Of a stretch of DNA of 36,910 bases, positions 17,845-27,372 are shown one piece after another. The notes below the pieces were generated by a model that made no database searches, was not told where the DNA came from, and saw only the letters and a list, made by a program, of their open reading frames with translations. The position numbers were made by a program, and so were the translations under genes. The number at the start of each line of letters is the position of its first letter. Within the stretch, counting starts at the first letter, position 1. Location: contig DYPS01000019.1 of NCBI GenBank assembly GCA_020719775.1, positions 1-36,910 of the forward strand, read 5' to 3'. The DNA is from Desulfosporosinus sp. GTDB taxonomy: Bacteria; Campylobacterota; Campylobacteria; Campylobacterales; Arcobacteraceae.

Positions 17845-17857
17845 TAAAGAGTGCTAA
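17831..17857. promoter_or_regulatory. CIRCE operator (HrcA site) of the cbpA operon
   Basis: TTAGCACTT-N9-GAGTGCTAA differs from the CIRCE consensus at one position. The -35 box of the cbpA promoter lies in its centre, the expected arrangement for HrcA repression. Confidence 0.9.
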
Positions 17858-17869
17858 TACATAATCCTA

Positions 17870-20485
17870 TTATTTCGCTAAAAGACCTTTTTTAGGACCA
17901 CTTACACCACAACACTGTTTATATTTCTTTCCACTACCGCAAGGACACAACTCATTTCTAGCTATCTTTTTTCCTAATAATTCTAGCTCTTCGGCTTCAT
18001 CATCTTTATTTGTAAAAAATACTTCACTTGATGCTTCCATTTGTGCTTTTAGTGCTTCAATTTCTCTTCTTTCCGCTTCTTCATCTCTAAGCCTAACAGT
18101 AAATAATATCTTAACTATTTCTAACTTGATAGAAGCAATAAGCTCTATAAACATGTTATAACTTTCTTTTTTATACTCTACAAGTGGATCTTTATGATTA
18201 TAGCCTCTAAGCCCAATTCCAGTTTTAAGTGTGTCCATAGTATAAAGGTGATCCCTCCATGAACTATCGAGAATTTGAAGATATAAGATCTTTTCTATCT
18301 CTTGCTTTTGTTCATCTATTACTATTGACATCTTTTCATCATATTTTAATTCTACTAATTCTAAAAGTTTTTTGCCAACTAATTCCTTATCTTCAGAAAC
18401 GATATCTTCTTTTATAATATACAATCCTAATTCTTCTTGTAATTTTAAAGAAATATGTTCATAATTAAAATTATCCATCGAAGCTGTTTCACTTAATAAT
18501 TCTGCATTTTGCATAAGATCAGTACAATATTCAGCGATATTTTCTCTGATCTTTGAACCAATATCATATTCTTTATTTAGTAAATTATTTCTAAAGTTAT
18601 AAATAACTTTTCTTTGTTCATTTGCTACATCATCATATTCTAATAAGTGTTTTCTACTTTCGAAATGCATAGATTCTACTTTTTTTTGTGCATTTTCTAC
18701 TGCTCTTGTAACCATACCAGATTCGATATGTTCACCCTCTTCGATACCAAGCCTTGTCATAATATTTGCAATCTTATCACTTCCAAATATTCGTAAAAGA
18801 TTATCTTCCAAACTCAAATAGAATTGAGATTCACCGATATCTCCTTGTCGTCCACTTCTCCCTCGAAGCTGATTATCTATCCTTCTGCTTTCATGTCTTT
18901 CAGTTGCGATGATAGCCAAACCACCAAGCTCTAAACACTCTTTTGGAAGCTTAATATCAACCCCTCTTCCAGCCATATTAGTAGCAATTGTTACTGCACC
19001 TTTTTGACCAGCATTTTCTACTATTTTTCCCTCTTTCTCATGTTGTTTCGCATTTAAAACAGTATGAGCTATCTTTTTATCTTTTAATAATGTATGTAAA
19101 TATTCACTTTTCTCAATAGAAGTGGTTCCCACAAGAACAGGTTGCCCTTTGTCGCTATATTCTTTGATTTTAAGACAAATGGCATCAAATTTCTCCCTTT
19201 CACTTTTATAGATCAAGTCATTTTTATCAATTCTTGTCACAGGGATATTTGTAGGGATACTTACAACATCAAGATTATAAATCTCTGCAAATTCAGTAGC
19301 TTCCGTTTGAGCCGTTCCTGTCATACCAGCTAAAGTTGTATACATTCTAAAATAATTTTGGAAAGTGATATCTGCTAAAGTTTGAGATTCGTCTTGAATT
19401 CGTACACCCTCTTTTGCTTCAAGTGCCTGATGTAACCCTTCGCTATATCTTCTCCCTTCACTTAATCTACCAGTAAACTCATCAACTATAATAACTTCAT
19501 TGTTTTGCACAACATAATCTACATCTTTTTGAAAAATATAATTTGCTTTTAAAGCTTGATCAAGTTGATGTGAAAGTCCAGCATTTTCCAAAGCATACAT
19601 ATTTTCTACACCATACATCTCTTCAGCTTTTGTGATTCCACTATCATTTATCATCACAACTTTATTTTTTTCATCTACATAAAAATCACCTGTAACAACT
19701 GGTTGTTCATCAGGCTTTAAAGATTCTATTTTTTCACCTTGTTCCAAAGACAAAGCTATCTCATTTGATTTTACATAATCACTTGCTTTTCGTTTCGTTG
19801 GGCCACTGATGATAAGAGGTGTTCTTGCTTCATCTATTAAAATAGAGTCTATCTCATCAACAATAACATAGTGGTGTCCTCTTTGAACTTTTTCACCGAT
19901 ATCATAGACCATATTGTCTCTTAGATAGTCAAATCCATATTCATTATTTGTACCATAGGTTATATCACAATTGTATTGTTCTTTTCTATCTATATCATTT
20001 TTAAGAGCATTCGTAACAATCCCAACACTAAGACCTAAAAAGTTATACAATTTTTTTAATTCCTCTGCATCTCGTGTTGCTAAATAATCATTTACTGTTA
20101 CTACATGAACCCCTTTACCGCTAAGTGCATTCAAAATAACAGGTAATGTGGCTACAAGTGTTTTCCCTTCACCTGTTTTCATTTCAGCAATTCTTCCATC
20201 ATTAAGCACTAATCCACCAATAAGCTGAACATCATAGTGTCTCATCCCTAAAATTCGCTTACTCGCTTCTCTTGTTATGGCAAACACATCATTTAAAACT
20301 TCATTTGTTGTAACACTATTTAGTTGTATTTTTTCTTTAATTTCATGAATTGCTGCTTGAAGTTCGTTATCCTGCATTGCACTATATTTTGATTCAAGTG
20401 CATTGATAGATTCAACTCTTGCGCGATATTTTTTAACTTCTTTATCATTTTTTGTACCAAATATTTTTCCTAAGATAGCTAACAT
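17870..20485 (-). CDS. secA: Preprotein translocase ATPase SecA
   Basis: SecA is the motor that pushes preproteins through SecYEG. At 871 residues it has Walker [15 protein letters not shown] (near residue 101), Walker [21 protein letters not shown], and the helicase motifs [10 protein letters not shown] and RGRSGRQGD. The C-terminal zinc motif [13 protein letters not shown] usually contacts SecB and phospholipid. It diverges from lolA across 55 nt. The cbpA promoter lies just past its stop, on the same strand. Confidence 0.99.
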   Translation of the reverse strand: MLAILGKIFGTKNDKEVKKYRARVESINALESKYSAMQDNELQAAIHEIKEKIQLNSVTTNEVLNDVFAITREASKRILGMRHYDVQLIGGLVLNDGRIAEMKTGEGKTLVATLPVILNALSGKGVHVVTVNDYLATRDAEELKKLYNFLGLSVGIVTNALKNDIDRKEQYNCDITYGTNNEYGFDYLRDNMVYDIGEKVQRGHHYVIVDEIDSILIDEARTPLIISGPTKRKASDYVKSNEIALSLEQGEKIESLKPDEQPVVTGDFYVDEKNKVVMINDSGITKAEEMYGVENMYALENAGLSHQLDQALKANYIFQKDVDYVVQNNEVIIVDEFTGRLSEGRRYSEGLHQALEAKEGVRIQDESQTLADITFQNYFRMYTTLAGMTGTAQTEATEFAEIYNLDVVSIPTNIPVTRIDKNDLIYKSEREKFDAICLKIKEYSDKGQPVLVGTTSIEKSEYLHTLLKDKKIAHTVLNAKQHEKEGKIVENAGQKGAVTIATNMAGRGVDIKLPKECLELGGLAIIATERHESRRIDNQLRGRSGRQGDIGESQFYLSLEDNLLRIFGSDKIANIMTRLGIEEGEHIESGMVTRAVENAQKKVESMHFESRKHLLEYDDVANEQRKVIYNFRNNLLNKEYDIGSKIRENIAEYCTDLMQNAELLSETASMDNFNYEHISLKLQEELGLYIIKEDIVSEDKELVGKKLLELVELKYDEKMSIVIDEQKQEIEKILYLQILDSSWRDHLYTMDTLKTGIGLRGYNHKDPLVEYKKESYNMFIELIASIKLEIVKILFTVRLRDEEAERREIEALKAQMEASSEVFFTNKDDEAEELELLGKKIARNELCPCGSGKKYKQCCGVSGPKKGLLAK

Positions 20486-20507
20486 AAAATTTTAATCCTT
20501 TTTCGTA

Positions 20508-20513
20508 TATAAT
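20508..20513 (+). promoter_or_regulatory. Putative -10 box of lolA
   Basis: An exact TATAAT lies 27 nt before the lolA ATG. It would start transcription near 20520. Confidence 0.6.
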
Positions 20514-20540
20514 TGGGTAGATTATAACCAAAGGATGATT

Positions 20541-21056
20541 ATGAAAGTATTAACTATAAGTTTATTTTTAACTAATCTACTTGTTGCAAATATTTTAGAG
20601 TTCAAAACATTCAGCACCGATTTTAAACAAATAGTAAAAAATAAATCAGGACATGAGATTATTTACAAAGGTGAACTTAGAATAAAAGGAAATAATAAAA
20701 TTTTATGGAGTTATAAATATCCAATGATCAAAAATATTTATATTCATAAGAATAATGTGATTATTGACGAACCAGAGCTAGAACAAGCAATTGTATCTAG
20801 GTTAAATGATGATTTAAATATAGTAAAAATTATTAGTAATTCAAAAAAGGTTTCTCTAAATACTTATGAAAATAGATTAGAAAATACAACGTATACGATT
20901 ATAATTGAAAACAATATTTTAAAATCTCTTCATTATAAAGATGAACTCGATAACAAAGTAGTAATTTTATTTACACATTTTCAAAAAGATGTTTCATTAA
21001 GTGACAATGCTTTTATATTTGAAATACCAAAACATTATGATCTCATAAAAAGATAG
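20541..21056 (+). CDS. lolA: Outer-membrane lipoprotein carrier protein LolA
   Basis: LolA ferries lipoproteins from the inner-membrane LolCDE complex across the periplasm. The 171-residue product has a signal peptide (about 1-18, MKVLTISLFLTNLLVAN). It then has the family pattern FSTDFKQIV...YKGELRIKG...WSYKYPMIKNIYI...EPELEQAIVSRL. An in-frame ATG at 20535 is too close to AAGG (20531-20534), so the second ATG at 20541 is preferred. It is divergent from secA. No LolB is seen. Confidence 0.9.
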   Translation: MKVLTISLFLTNLLVANILEFKTFSTDFKQIVKNKSGHEIIYKGELRIKGNNKILWSYKYPMIKNIYIHKNNVIIDEPELEQAIVSRLNDDLNIVKIISNSKKVSLNTYENRLENTTYTIIIENNILKSLHYKDELDNKVVILFTHFQKDVSLSDNAFIFEIPKHYDLIKR

Positions 21057-21067
21057 TTCTTTTTTGA

Positions 21068-21073
21068 TATGAT
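21068..21073 (+). promoter_or_regulatory. Putative -10 box of rnpB
   Basis: TATGAT lies about 8-12 nt before the inferred 5' end of the RNase P RNA. Confidence 0.5.
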
Positions 21074-21080
21074 GCGAAAG

Positions 21081-21414
21081 AAGGTACAGCTGATAATAGC
21101 TTGAAAGTAATTTCAAGAGGAAAGTCTGGGCTTTAGTGAAGCAAGGTTCCATCTAACAGATGGCTAGGGTAACCTAAGGGAAAGTGCAACAGAAAGTAAA
21201 CTTCCATCTCTTGGTTAGAGCTCTGGTAAAGGTGAAACGGTGGGGTAAGAGCCTACCAATATTTTGAGTAATCATTATAGTTATGTAAACCCAACCTAAA
21301 GCAAGAAAACAATGGTATAAGCTTCACATCTTTTTGTTTTCGCAAGATTTTTAAAGTAATTTAAAAACTAGATAAATTATTATCCACGACAAAACGCGGC
21401 TTATGCTGTACCTT
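21081..21414 (+). ncRNA. rnpB: RNase P catalytic RNA, bacterial type
   Basis: RNase P RNA cleaves the 5' leader from tRNA precursors. The terminal P1 helix is visible as AAGGTACAGC (21081-21090) with GCTGTACCTT (21405-21414). The universally conserved GAGGAAAGTC-TGGGCT is at 21117-21132, GGTGAAACGGTGGGGTAAGAGC begins at 21231 and GTAAACCCAACC at 21285-21296. The P4 3' strand region ACAAAAC-GCGGCTTATG starts at 21389. Length is about 334 nt. Seven T at 21413-21419 follow P1 and form the terminator. Confidence 0.97.
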
Positions 21415-21498
21415 TTTTTCTATAAAATTATTGAGCCGCTTGCAAATTTCAGCCAGTCTAAGTAGCTAATTTTCTATTCCATTATTATCATAGCCATA

Positions 21499-21520
21499 AT
21501 TATTCATTCTAAGGAATAAT
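21499..21520. other. Weak hairpin in the rnpB-aroE spacer
   Basis: ATTATTC (21499-21505) pairs with GAATAAT (21514-21520) around an 8-nt loop, with no T run. Otherwise I see nothing in 21420-21574. Confidence 0.3.
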
Positions 21521-21574
21521 ATAGGAAATGCTCAAAATTTAGGAAAAATACCAAAATGAAATAGTGTTATAAAC

Positions 21575-22369
21575 TTATGAGTTTTTCAATCCTCTTCTCA
21601 TTGATTCAATTGTATCTTCTTTGATTTTTGTATTGGTAAAGTATTCAAAAGCAACTACACCTTGATATAAAAGCATATCTTCTCCATCTTTAAAAACGAG
21701 ATTTTTTTCTTGAGCCAAAAGTAAAAAAGGTGTCATTTTCCCATAAATGCAATCAATCACATATTTTGCATTTTTCATAAGAGACTCTAAAAATTCTAAT
21801 GGAGCTGGATATTCAGTATCACTGAGTCCGGCACTTGTGGAGTTTACTATTAAATCAAATCTTTTTTCTTTTGAAAAACTATTAAAATTGTAAAATTCAC
21901 ATCCAAGATTTATAAAGAAATCTTTACTATTTTCACTTCGATTTAAAATAGTAACTTCAAAGTTTTTCTCTTTTAAGATAACAGCGATAGATTTTGCAGT
22001 CCCCCCTGCTCCTAAAATAAGTACAGACTTCACATCTTTAAACTCTTCAATCGATTTATAAAATCCAAGTGCATCTGTATTGTACCCTTTGATTTTTCCA
22101 TCAATATTTATATAAGTATTAACAGCTCCTATTTTTTGTGCAAGTGGATCCAAAATATCAGCGTATCTATAAGCATACTCTTTATGAGGAAGTGTAATAT
22201 TTGCTCCACTAAATCCACCTTCAAGAAATATCTTTTTTATATCATCACCATTTTCTAAATGTGTTTTGGAATATTCCCCATCAAACCCAATTGCTCTAAA
22301 TCCAGCATTGTGCATTTGTGGTGATTTTGAATGAGAGACTGGATTTCCAAAAATAGTAAACTTTTTCAT
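21575..22369 (-). CDS. aroE: Shikimate dehydrogenase
   Basis: AroE reduces 3-dehydroshikimate to shikimate with NADPH. At 264 residues it has the shikimate-binding N-terminus FGNPVSHSKSPQMHN, the catalytic lysine in NITLPHKE (about residue 65), and the GYNTDALGF aspartate (about residue 100). The Rossmann motif is LILGAGGTAKSIA, followed by NSTSAGL and LLYQGVVAFEYF. It lies 16 nt after hemB on the same transcript. Confidence 0.97.
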   Translation of the reverse strand: MKKFTIFGNPVSHSKSPQMHNAGFRAIGFDGEYSKTHLENGDDIKKIFLEGGFSGANITLPHKEYAYRYADILDPLAQKIGAVNTYINIDGKIKGYNTDALGFYKSIEEFKDVKSVLILGAGGTAKSIAVILKEKNFEVTILNRSENSKDFFINLGCEFYNFNSFSKEKRFDLIVNSTSAGLSDTEYPAPLEFLESLMKNAKYVIDCIYGKMTPFLLLAQEKNLVFKDGEDMLLYQGVVAFEYFTNTKIKEDTIESMRRGLKNS

Positions 22370-22385
22370 TTTGATAACTTCAAGT

Positions 22386-23357
22386 CTATTGTTTATTTAA
22401 AATTTCACAAGCTTCTTTGGCATGATATGTGATAATGATATCAGCCCCTGCTCTTTTAAAACCAAGCAAAGTTTCCATCATCACCCTTTCGTAGTCGATT
22501 ATCCCAGCTTTTTTTGCACATTGAAGCATCGCATATTCTCCGCTTACATTATAAACAGCAAGTGGAAGTTTTGAAGCATTTCTAATATCTCTTATCACAT
22601 CAAGATAAGCTAAAGCTGGTTTTACCATAAGTATATCAGCTCCTTGTCTTTCATCTTCTAGCGATTCTTCTATTGCTTCAAGTCGATTTGCTGGATCCAT
22701 TTGATACATTTTTCTATCACCCTTACTTGGAGTAGATTCAGCAACATCACGAAATGGTCCATAATAAGCACTTGCAAATTTAGTACTGTATGCCATAATT
22801 GGAAGATTTTCATACCCATTTGCATCAAGTGTTGTTCTAAGTGCCTCGATAATCCCATCCATCATCCCACTTGGTGCTATCATATCAACACCAGCTTTTG
22901 CATGAATCAGTGCTTGTTGCCCTGATATTTCCAAAGTTGCATCATTATTTACCGTACTATTATCATCCAATATCCCGCAATGCCCATGATCAGTATATTC
23001 GCAAAAACAAAGATCAGTTACCACAAACATATCTGGGAACTCTTTTTTGATAGCTTTAACTGTACGACTTATGATACTATGCTCACATAAACATTCACTT
23101 CCAATACTATCTTTCACATCAGGTATAGCAAAAAGGATAATGCTGTTAAGTCCAATTGTTCTTATGTAAGCACACTCTTTAAGTATCTCATCAATTGACA
23201 TTTGAAATACACCTGGCATCGAGCTTATCTCATTTTTAATACTGGATCCTTCTTTAACAAAAAGTGGATAGATAAAATCATTTTTTGTTAAAACCGTCTC
23301 TTTTACAAGATTTCGTAAAGTTTCATTAACTCTTTTTCTTCTAAACCTTTTAAACAT
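22386..23357 (-). CDS. hemB: Delta-aminolevulinic acid dehydratase (porphobilinogen synthase)
   Basis: HemB joins two 5-aminolevulinates into porphobilinogen, following HemL. At 323 residues it has the catalytic lysines in [17 protein letters not shown] and [11 protein letters not shown]. The three active-site cysteines in [14 protein letters not shown] mark the zinc-dependent type rather than the magnesium type with aspartates. It begins 2 nt after the ABC-F stop codon and is followed by aroE, so it belongs to a three-gene unit. Confidence 0.98.
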   Translation of the reverse strand: MFKRFRRKRVNETLRNLVKETVLTKNDFIYPLFVKEGSSIKNEISSMPGVFQMSIDEILKECAYIRTIGLNSIILFAIPDVKDSIGSECLCEHSIISRTVKAIKKEFPDMFVVTDLCFCEYTDHGHCGILDDNSTVNNDATLEISGQQALIHAKAGVDMIAPSGMMDGIIEALRTTLDANGYENLPIMAYSTKFASAYYGPFRDVAESTPSKGDRKMYQMDPANRLEAIEESLEDERQGADILMVKPALAYLDVIRDIRNASKLPLAVYNVSGEYAMLQCAKKAGIIDYERVMMETLLGFKRAGADIIITYHAKEACEILNKQ

Positions 23358-23359
23358 CC

Positions 23360-24964
23360 CTACTTCTCGCTTTTATTTTTTGCTTTGAATTCATTATACT
23401 CTTCATAAGTTCCTTCAAAATCAACAATTGAACCATCAGCCTGAATTTCAATAATTCTATTTGCAAAAACATCCAAAAGTTCCCTATCATGAGAAATACA
23501 AATAACACTTCCTTCGAACGAAAGTAAAGCTTCCCCAAGTGCAATAATAGCCTCAAGGTCAAGGTGATTTGTTGGTTCATCTAAAAGTAAAAAATTTCTT
23601 CTCTCAAGCATAATCTTTGAAAGCATCATTCTGTGTTTTTCCCCACCAGAACAATTTTTGATAGATTTCTCTTGCTCTTGCCCATTAAACAACATTCTTC
23701 CAAGGCAATTTCTAATCTCACTAATATCAGCTTCTCTATCAAAATCCCTTAACCAATCATAAAGTGTACTATCACCTTGGATTAAATCGGTTGCATTTTG
23801 TGGGAAATAACTTACATTTACAGTTGCTCCCCATTTTATTTCACCACTATCAGGTTTCAAGTTTTCCATTAAAATTTCACAAAGTGTTGTTTTTCCAACT
23901 CCATTTGCTCCAATGAGGGCGATTTTATCTTTTTTATCCATCATAAAACTAACACCGTTTAAAACAACTTTTCCATCATAGCTTTTTTTAATATCTATAA
24001 TCTCCAAAATTTCTTTGCTGATAGGTTTTTCTTGTCTAAATACAATCGAAGGGTCCCTTCTTGAACTCACTTCAATAGCTTGAATATCAAGTTTTTCTAA
24101 TTGTTTTGCTCTACTTGTTGCTTGTTTTGCTTTTGAAGCATTTGCACTAAATCTTCTTACAAACGCTTCCAAATCAGTTTTCTCTTTCTGTTTTTTATCA
24201 AAATCTGTTTGAGCTTGTTTTGCTAAAACTGTTGAAGCGATATACCAATCATCGTAAGTACCCGTAAATTCTCTAATTTTTTTAAAGTCAACATCCAGAA
24301 TATTTGTACAAACAGCATTTAAAAAGTGTCTATCGTGTGAGATAACTACCATTGTCCCTTCGTGATGTTGAAGTTGATTTTCAAGCCAACTAATTGTTTC
24401 GATATCTAAGTTATTTGTAGGCTCATCAAGGAATAATACATCTGGTCTTGGGAAAAGCACTTGTGCAAGAAGAATTTTAAATTTATCCCCACCTGTAAGT
24501 GTACTCATAAGTTCATGATGTATTGCTGCTGGAAATCCAAGTGATTCTAAAATCTTAGTAATCTTTATATCATATTCATAAGTTGGATCTTCTTCACAAC
24601 ATACCATCTCTAATTCACCAAGTTTTTCACCAATTTCATCAGTGTACTCTTCCATATAAAGTCGCTCTTTCTCTTTGATCGCATCAAATAGTCTTTGATT
24701 TCCAACAAGAACTGCATCAACTAAAGTATATTCATCAAATGCAAATTGATTTTGACTAAGTACCCCCACTTTTTTACCAGACTGAACTTGAACTTCACCC
24801 TCCGTAATCTCCTCTTGTCCACTTAACATTTTTAAAAATGTTGTTTTCCCAGCACCATTTGCTCCAATAAGTCCATATCTTTTCCCCGCATCAAGAGAAA
24901 GATTGATATCTTGAAATAAAACTCTTGGTCCAAAAGTTTTTTTTAGTTTTACGATTTTTACCAT
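23360..24964 (-). CDS. ABC-F family ATPase, YbiT-like
   Basis: This 534-residue protein has two nucleotide-binding domains in one chain and no membrane segments, as in ABC-F ribosome-associated ATPases. Walker A sites are GANGAGKTT (about 34-42) and GANGVGKTT. Walker B sites are [11 protein letters not shown] and [11 protein letters not shown]. The first signature is degenerate (LTGGDK), the second canonical (CSGGEK). The interdomain linker with [22 protein letters not shown] resembles E. coli YbiT. It probably binds the ribosomal E site and helps stalled or slow translation. It is the first gene of an ABC-F-hemB-aroE unit. Confidence 0.93.
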   Translation of the reverse strand: MVKIVKLKKTFGPRVLFQDINLSLDAGKRYGLIGANGAGKTTFLKMLSGQEEITEGEVQVQSGKKVGVLSQNQFAFDEYTLVDAVLVGNQRLFDAIKEKERLYMEEYTDEIGEKLGELEMVCCEEDPTYEYDIKITKILESLGFPAAIHHELMSTLTGGDKFKILLAQVLFPRPDVLFLDEPTNNLDIETISWLENQLQHHEGTMVVISHDRHFLNAVCTNILDVDFKKIREFTGTYDDWYIASTVLAKQAQTDFDKKQKEKTDLEAFVRRFSANASKAKQATSRAKQLEKLDIQAIEVSSRRDPSIVFRQEKPISKEILEIIDIKKSYDGKVVLNGVSFMMDKKDKIALIGANGVGKTTLCEILMENLKPDSGEIKWGATVNVSYFPQNATDLIQGDSTLYDWLRDFDREADISEIRNCLGRMLFNGQEQEKSIKNCSGGEKHRMMLSKIMLERRNFLLLDEPTNHLDLEAIIALGEALLSFEGSVICISHDRELLDVFANRIIEIQADGSIVDFEGTYEEYNEFKAKNKSEK

Positions 24965-25042
24965 TTTCCTAAATCCCCATATTATTTATTTGTGGCTTAA
25001 TACAAGTCGCGATTATATCAAAAATAAGATAATAAGCATCTA

Positions 25043-25843
25043 ATGAATATAATCTATTCTATGATAAAAAAGAAAACAATCCTCCAACAAAAACTTGATA
25101 TTGAAGTAGAAAAGCGAAATCATTTTAATGAATTATCCACAGAAAAACCAGATCCAATTATTATTGCAAAACAATACAACGATGAATATATTTCTCTTGT
25201 TTGTGCTTTATTTGCTTATGGAAATGTAAAGTTAATTATGAAATTTTTAGAGTCTTTAGAGTTTAATTTACTTGATTGCGACGGAAACACTATTAAAGAA
25301 AAACTAATTGGAAAATATTATAGATTTCAATCAAGTGATGATATTGTTGCTATTTTTACAGCTTTAAATAAACTTAAAAAAGAAAAAACTTTGGAGCAAA
25401 TATTTTTACAAGGTTATAAAGAAGACAATAATGTCTTAGAAGGAATTGATAGCCTTATTAAAGAGATAAAAGCAATACATCCTTATTCCTCAAAAGGATA
25501 TGATTTTTTCTTTGGAATACCTTTTAAAAGAGATAAAAATGGAAAAATTAAATATCAAGGGAATTCTCCATATAAACGATACAACATGTTTCTAAGATGG
25601 ATGGTAAGAAGCGATAATATTGATCTTGGACTTTGGAAAGAAAATATCGATAAAAAAGATTTAATTTTACCACTTGATACACATACTTTTAAAGTCAGTC
25701 AAAAACTTGGATTACTTAAAAGAAATATTTATGATCTTCAGTCTGCAATTGAAATTACAAAAAATTTACAACTTTTTGACAAACAAGACCCTATTAAATA
25801 TGATTTTGCAATCTACCGTATTGGTCAAGAGAAATTAATTTAA
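25043..25843 (+). CDS. TIGR02757 (DUF2400) family protein
   Basis: This 266-residue protein matches the TIGR02757 pattern: NMFLRWMVRSDNIDLGLW (about 181-198), LPLDTHTFKVSQKLGL (about 209-224) and DPIKYDFAIYRIGQ (about 249-262). Function is not established for the family. The LDTH segment resembles the VDTH motif with the catalytic aspartate of endonuclease III-type HhH-GPD glycosylases. I see no iron-sulfur cysteine loop. There is no convincing ribosome site, so a start at the internal Met (codon 7) is possible. It diverges from the ABC-F gene. Confidence 0.85.
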   Translation: MNIIYSMIKKKTILQQKLDIEVEKRNHFNELSTEKPDPIIIAKQYNDEYISLVCALFAYGNVKLIMKFLESLEFNLLDCDGNTIKEKLIGKYYRFQSSDDIVAIFTALNKLKKEKTLEQIFLQGYKEDNNVLEGIDSLIKEIKAIHPYSSKGYDFFFGIPFKRDKNGKIKYQGNSPYKRYNMFLRWMVRSDNIDLGLWKENIDKKDLILPLDTHTFKVSQKLGLLKRNIYDLQSAIEITKNLQLFDKQDPIKYDFAIYRIGQEKLI

Positions 25844-25902
25844 AAAAATGCTAAAAATCACTACGGCACAAAATGAAGAAATTCCTAAAAGAAATTTCTA
25901 AT

Positions 25903-26643
25903 CTAATGATTAAACATCTTATAAAGCATCATTAAAAGTATTAAACTATTTAAAGCCAAAAGATATCTTTTGTAATTATTTATATGAACTATCCCCTTCA
26001 TTTTTATTCCAAAATAAACGCCTATTAAAGAACCAATCCCAACTATAAAACCTTCATTGTAAAGCATTTCACCTGCAAATGCAAGAGATATAAATCCAGC
26101 AATGGAGCTAAATATAACAAAAAATAATCCCAAAGAGGATGCGTCTTTAAGATTATAAAAAAGATATCCAACCAAAATTGGTGTCAGCATAGCACTGCCA
26201 CCAATTCCAATACTCATAGCAATCGCTCCAATAATAAAACCTACCAAAAACAATAAAGCTTTGTTGTGGGACTTTTGTGCTTCATTTCCAAGTGGTGAAG
26301 AAGCCGATATCCTATAAATTGAAAAGATGATGATAAATAAAAAAAGATACTCTAAAAATTGATTGGAAACCATAGAATGGATAAAACTACTTTGAAATCC
26401 TCCAGCAAATCCACCGAAACCTATAATTAACCCATCTTTAAGAAGTTTTTTATTTTGATTGTAATTTAAAAAAGTTCCATACACAGAACTAAAAACCATC
26501 TGCATAATAGAAATAGCTACTGCTTCTTTCATCAGAAAACCAATATTCAAAAGCATAGGAACAAGAATCATTCCACCGCCAACACCAAAAAAGCCAGAAA
26601 TAAATCCTGTTAAAATTCCAAAAATAGCAAGTTCTAAAACCAT
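25903..26643 (-). CDS. TauE/SafE (TSUP) family membrane permease
   Basis: This 246-residue protein has about eight membrane helices in two repeats. Each repeat carries the family glycine motif: GFFGVGGGMILVPML (about 18-32) and MSIGIGGSAMLTPIL (about 142-156). TSUP proteins export or import sulfur-containing or carboxylate anions such as sulfite, taurine or sulfoacetate. Its position 9 nt after cysE hints at a sulfur link, but the substrate is unknown. It is the last gene of the ubiX operon. Confidence 0.92.
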   Translation of the reverse strand: MVLELAIFGILTGFISGFFGVGGGMILVPMLLNIGFLMKEAVAISIMQMVFSSVYGTFLNYNQNKKLLKDGLIIGFGGFAGGFQSSFIHSMVSNQFLEYLFLFIIIFSIYRISASSPLGNEAQKSHNKALLFLVGFIIGAIAMSIGIGGSAMLTPILVGYLFYNLKDASSLGLFFVIFSSIAGFISLAFAGEMLYNEGFIVGIGSLIGVYFGIKMKGIVHINNYKRYLLALNSLILLMMLYKMFNH

Positions 26644-26652
26644 TGAACTATC

Positions 26653-27372
26653 TTATTTTCTATTCACTGATTCAATAAAACTAGCATAAATATCTTCTAA
26701 TGCTTTATCTTCAATACTCACATCAATATTATCTTGCTCTTTGATAGCCTTCTCGAGAACCGCAACTCTTTTCATAAGATAAATAATCATCTCTTTAGAT
26801 ATATCTGGGAAATCAGCACTATCAAGTTTTGTTTCATCCATACAAGTAACTACTTTTCTTTTTAAAACTCTAGCAGGAACACCAACTGCTGTACTACAAG
26901 CTGGTACATCTTTAATCACAACAGAATTTGCTCCTATTTTACAATCATCCCCTATGGTAATATTTCCAAGTATTTTAGCTCCGCCACCAATTACACAATT
27001 ATTTCCAATAGTTGGATGTCGTTTCCCTTTGCTTAAGCTAACACCTCCAAGTGTAACTTGTTGATAAATAAGAACATCATTACCAATAACAGAAGTTTCT
27101 CCTATAACCACACCAAATCCATGATCTATAAAAACTCGTCGTCCTATTGTAGCTGCTGGATGAATATCAATTGATGTAAAAAATTGAGCAATGCCAGAGA
27201 TAATTCTAGCCATAACCTTAAAATTATTTTTATACAATTTATTTGCAATTCGATAGTGGATAATTGCCCAAACTCCAGGATAATTAAAAATTAATTCAAA
27301 CGAAGAATGAAGTGCTGGGTCATTTTTCTTTGGAAGGAAAAAGTCCTCTTTTATTACTGATAATAACCCCAT
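26653..27372 (-). CDS. cysE: Serine O-acetyltransferase
   Basis: CysE acetylates serine to O-acetylserine, the acceptor for sulfide in cysteine synthesis. This 239-residue protein has a helical N-terminus, then a left-handed beta-helix of hexapeptide repeats (about 72-165) with DIHPAATIGRRVFIDHGFGVVIGET and GKRHPTIGNN. The catalytic histidine and aspartate lie in IDHG and the following turn. A long C-terminal tail (about 170-239) extends past the repeats. The start overlaps the speA stop by 1 nt (TAATG). Confidence 0.95.
   Translation of the reverse strand: MGLLSVIKEDFFLPKKNDPALHSSFELIFNYPGVWAIIHYRIANKLYKNNFKVMARIISGIAQFFTSIDIHPAATIGRRVFIDHGFGVVIGETSVIGNDVLIYQQVTLGGVSLSKGKRHPTIGNNCVIGGGAKILGNITIGDDCKIGANSVVIKDVPACSTAVGVPARVLKRKVVTCMDETKLDSADFPDISKEMIIYLMKRVAVLEKAIKEQDNIDVSIEDKALEDIYASFIESVNRK

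Noticed and set aside
17657-17857. A 66-codon plus-strand frame encoding a small hydrophobic protein between cbpA and secA.
   Set aside because: It has no ribosome site, lies opposite the perfect cbpA promoter and leader, and its last codons are the CIRCE palindrome. The regulatory reading explains the sequence better.
21415-21574. The spacer between rnpB and aroE as a hidden gene or RNA.
   Set aside because: It holds only a weak hairpin and a 2-codon frame; nothing I can support.
25877-25899. A hairpin (AGAAATT/AATTTCT) between the convergent TIGR02757 and TSUP genes, as a terminator.
   Set aside because: The stem is AT-only with a 9-nt loop and no T tract, too weak to call.
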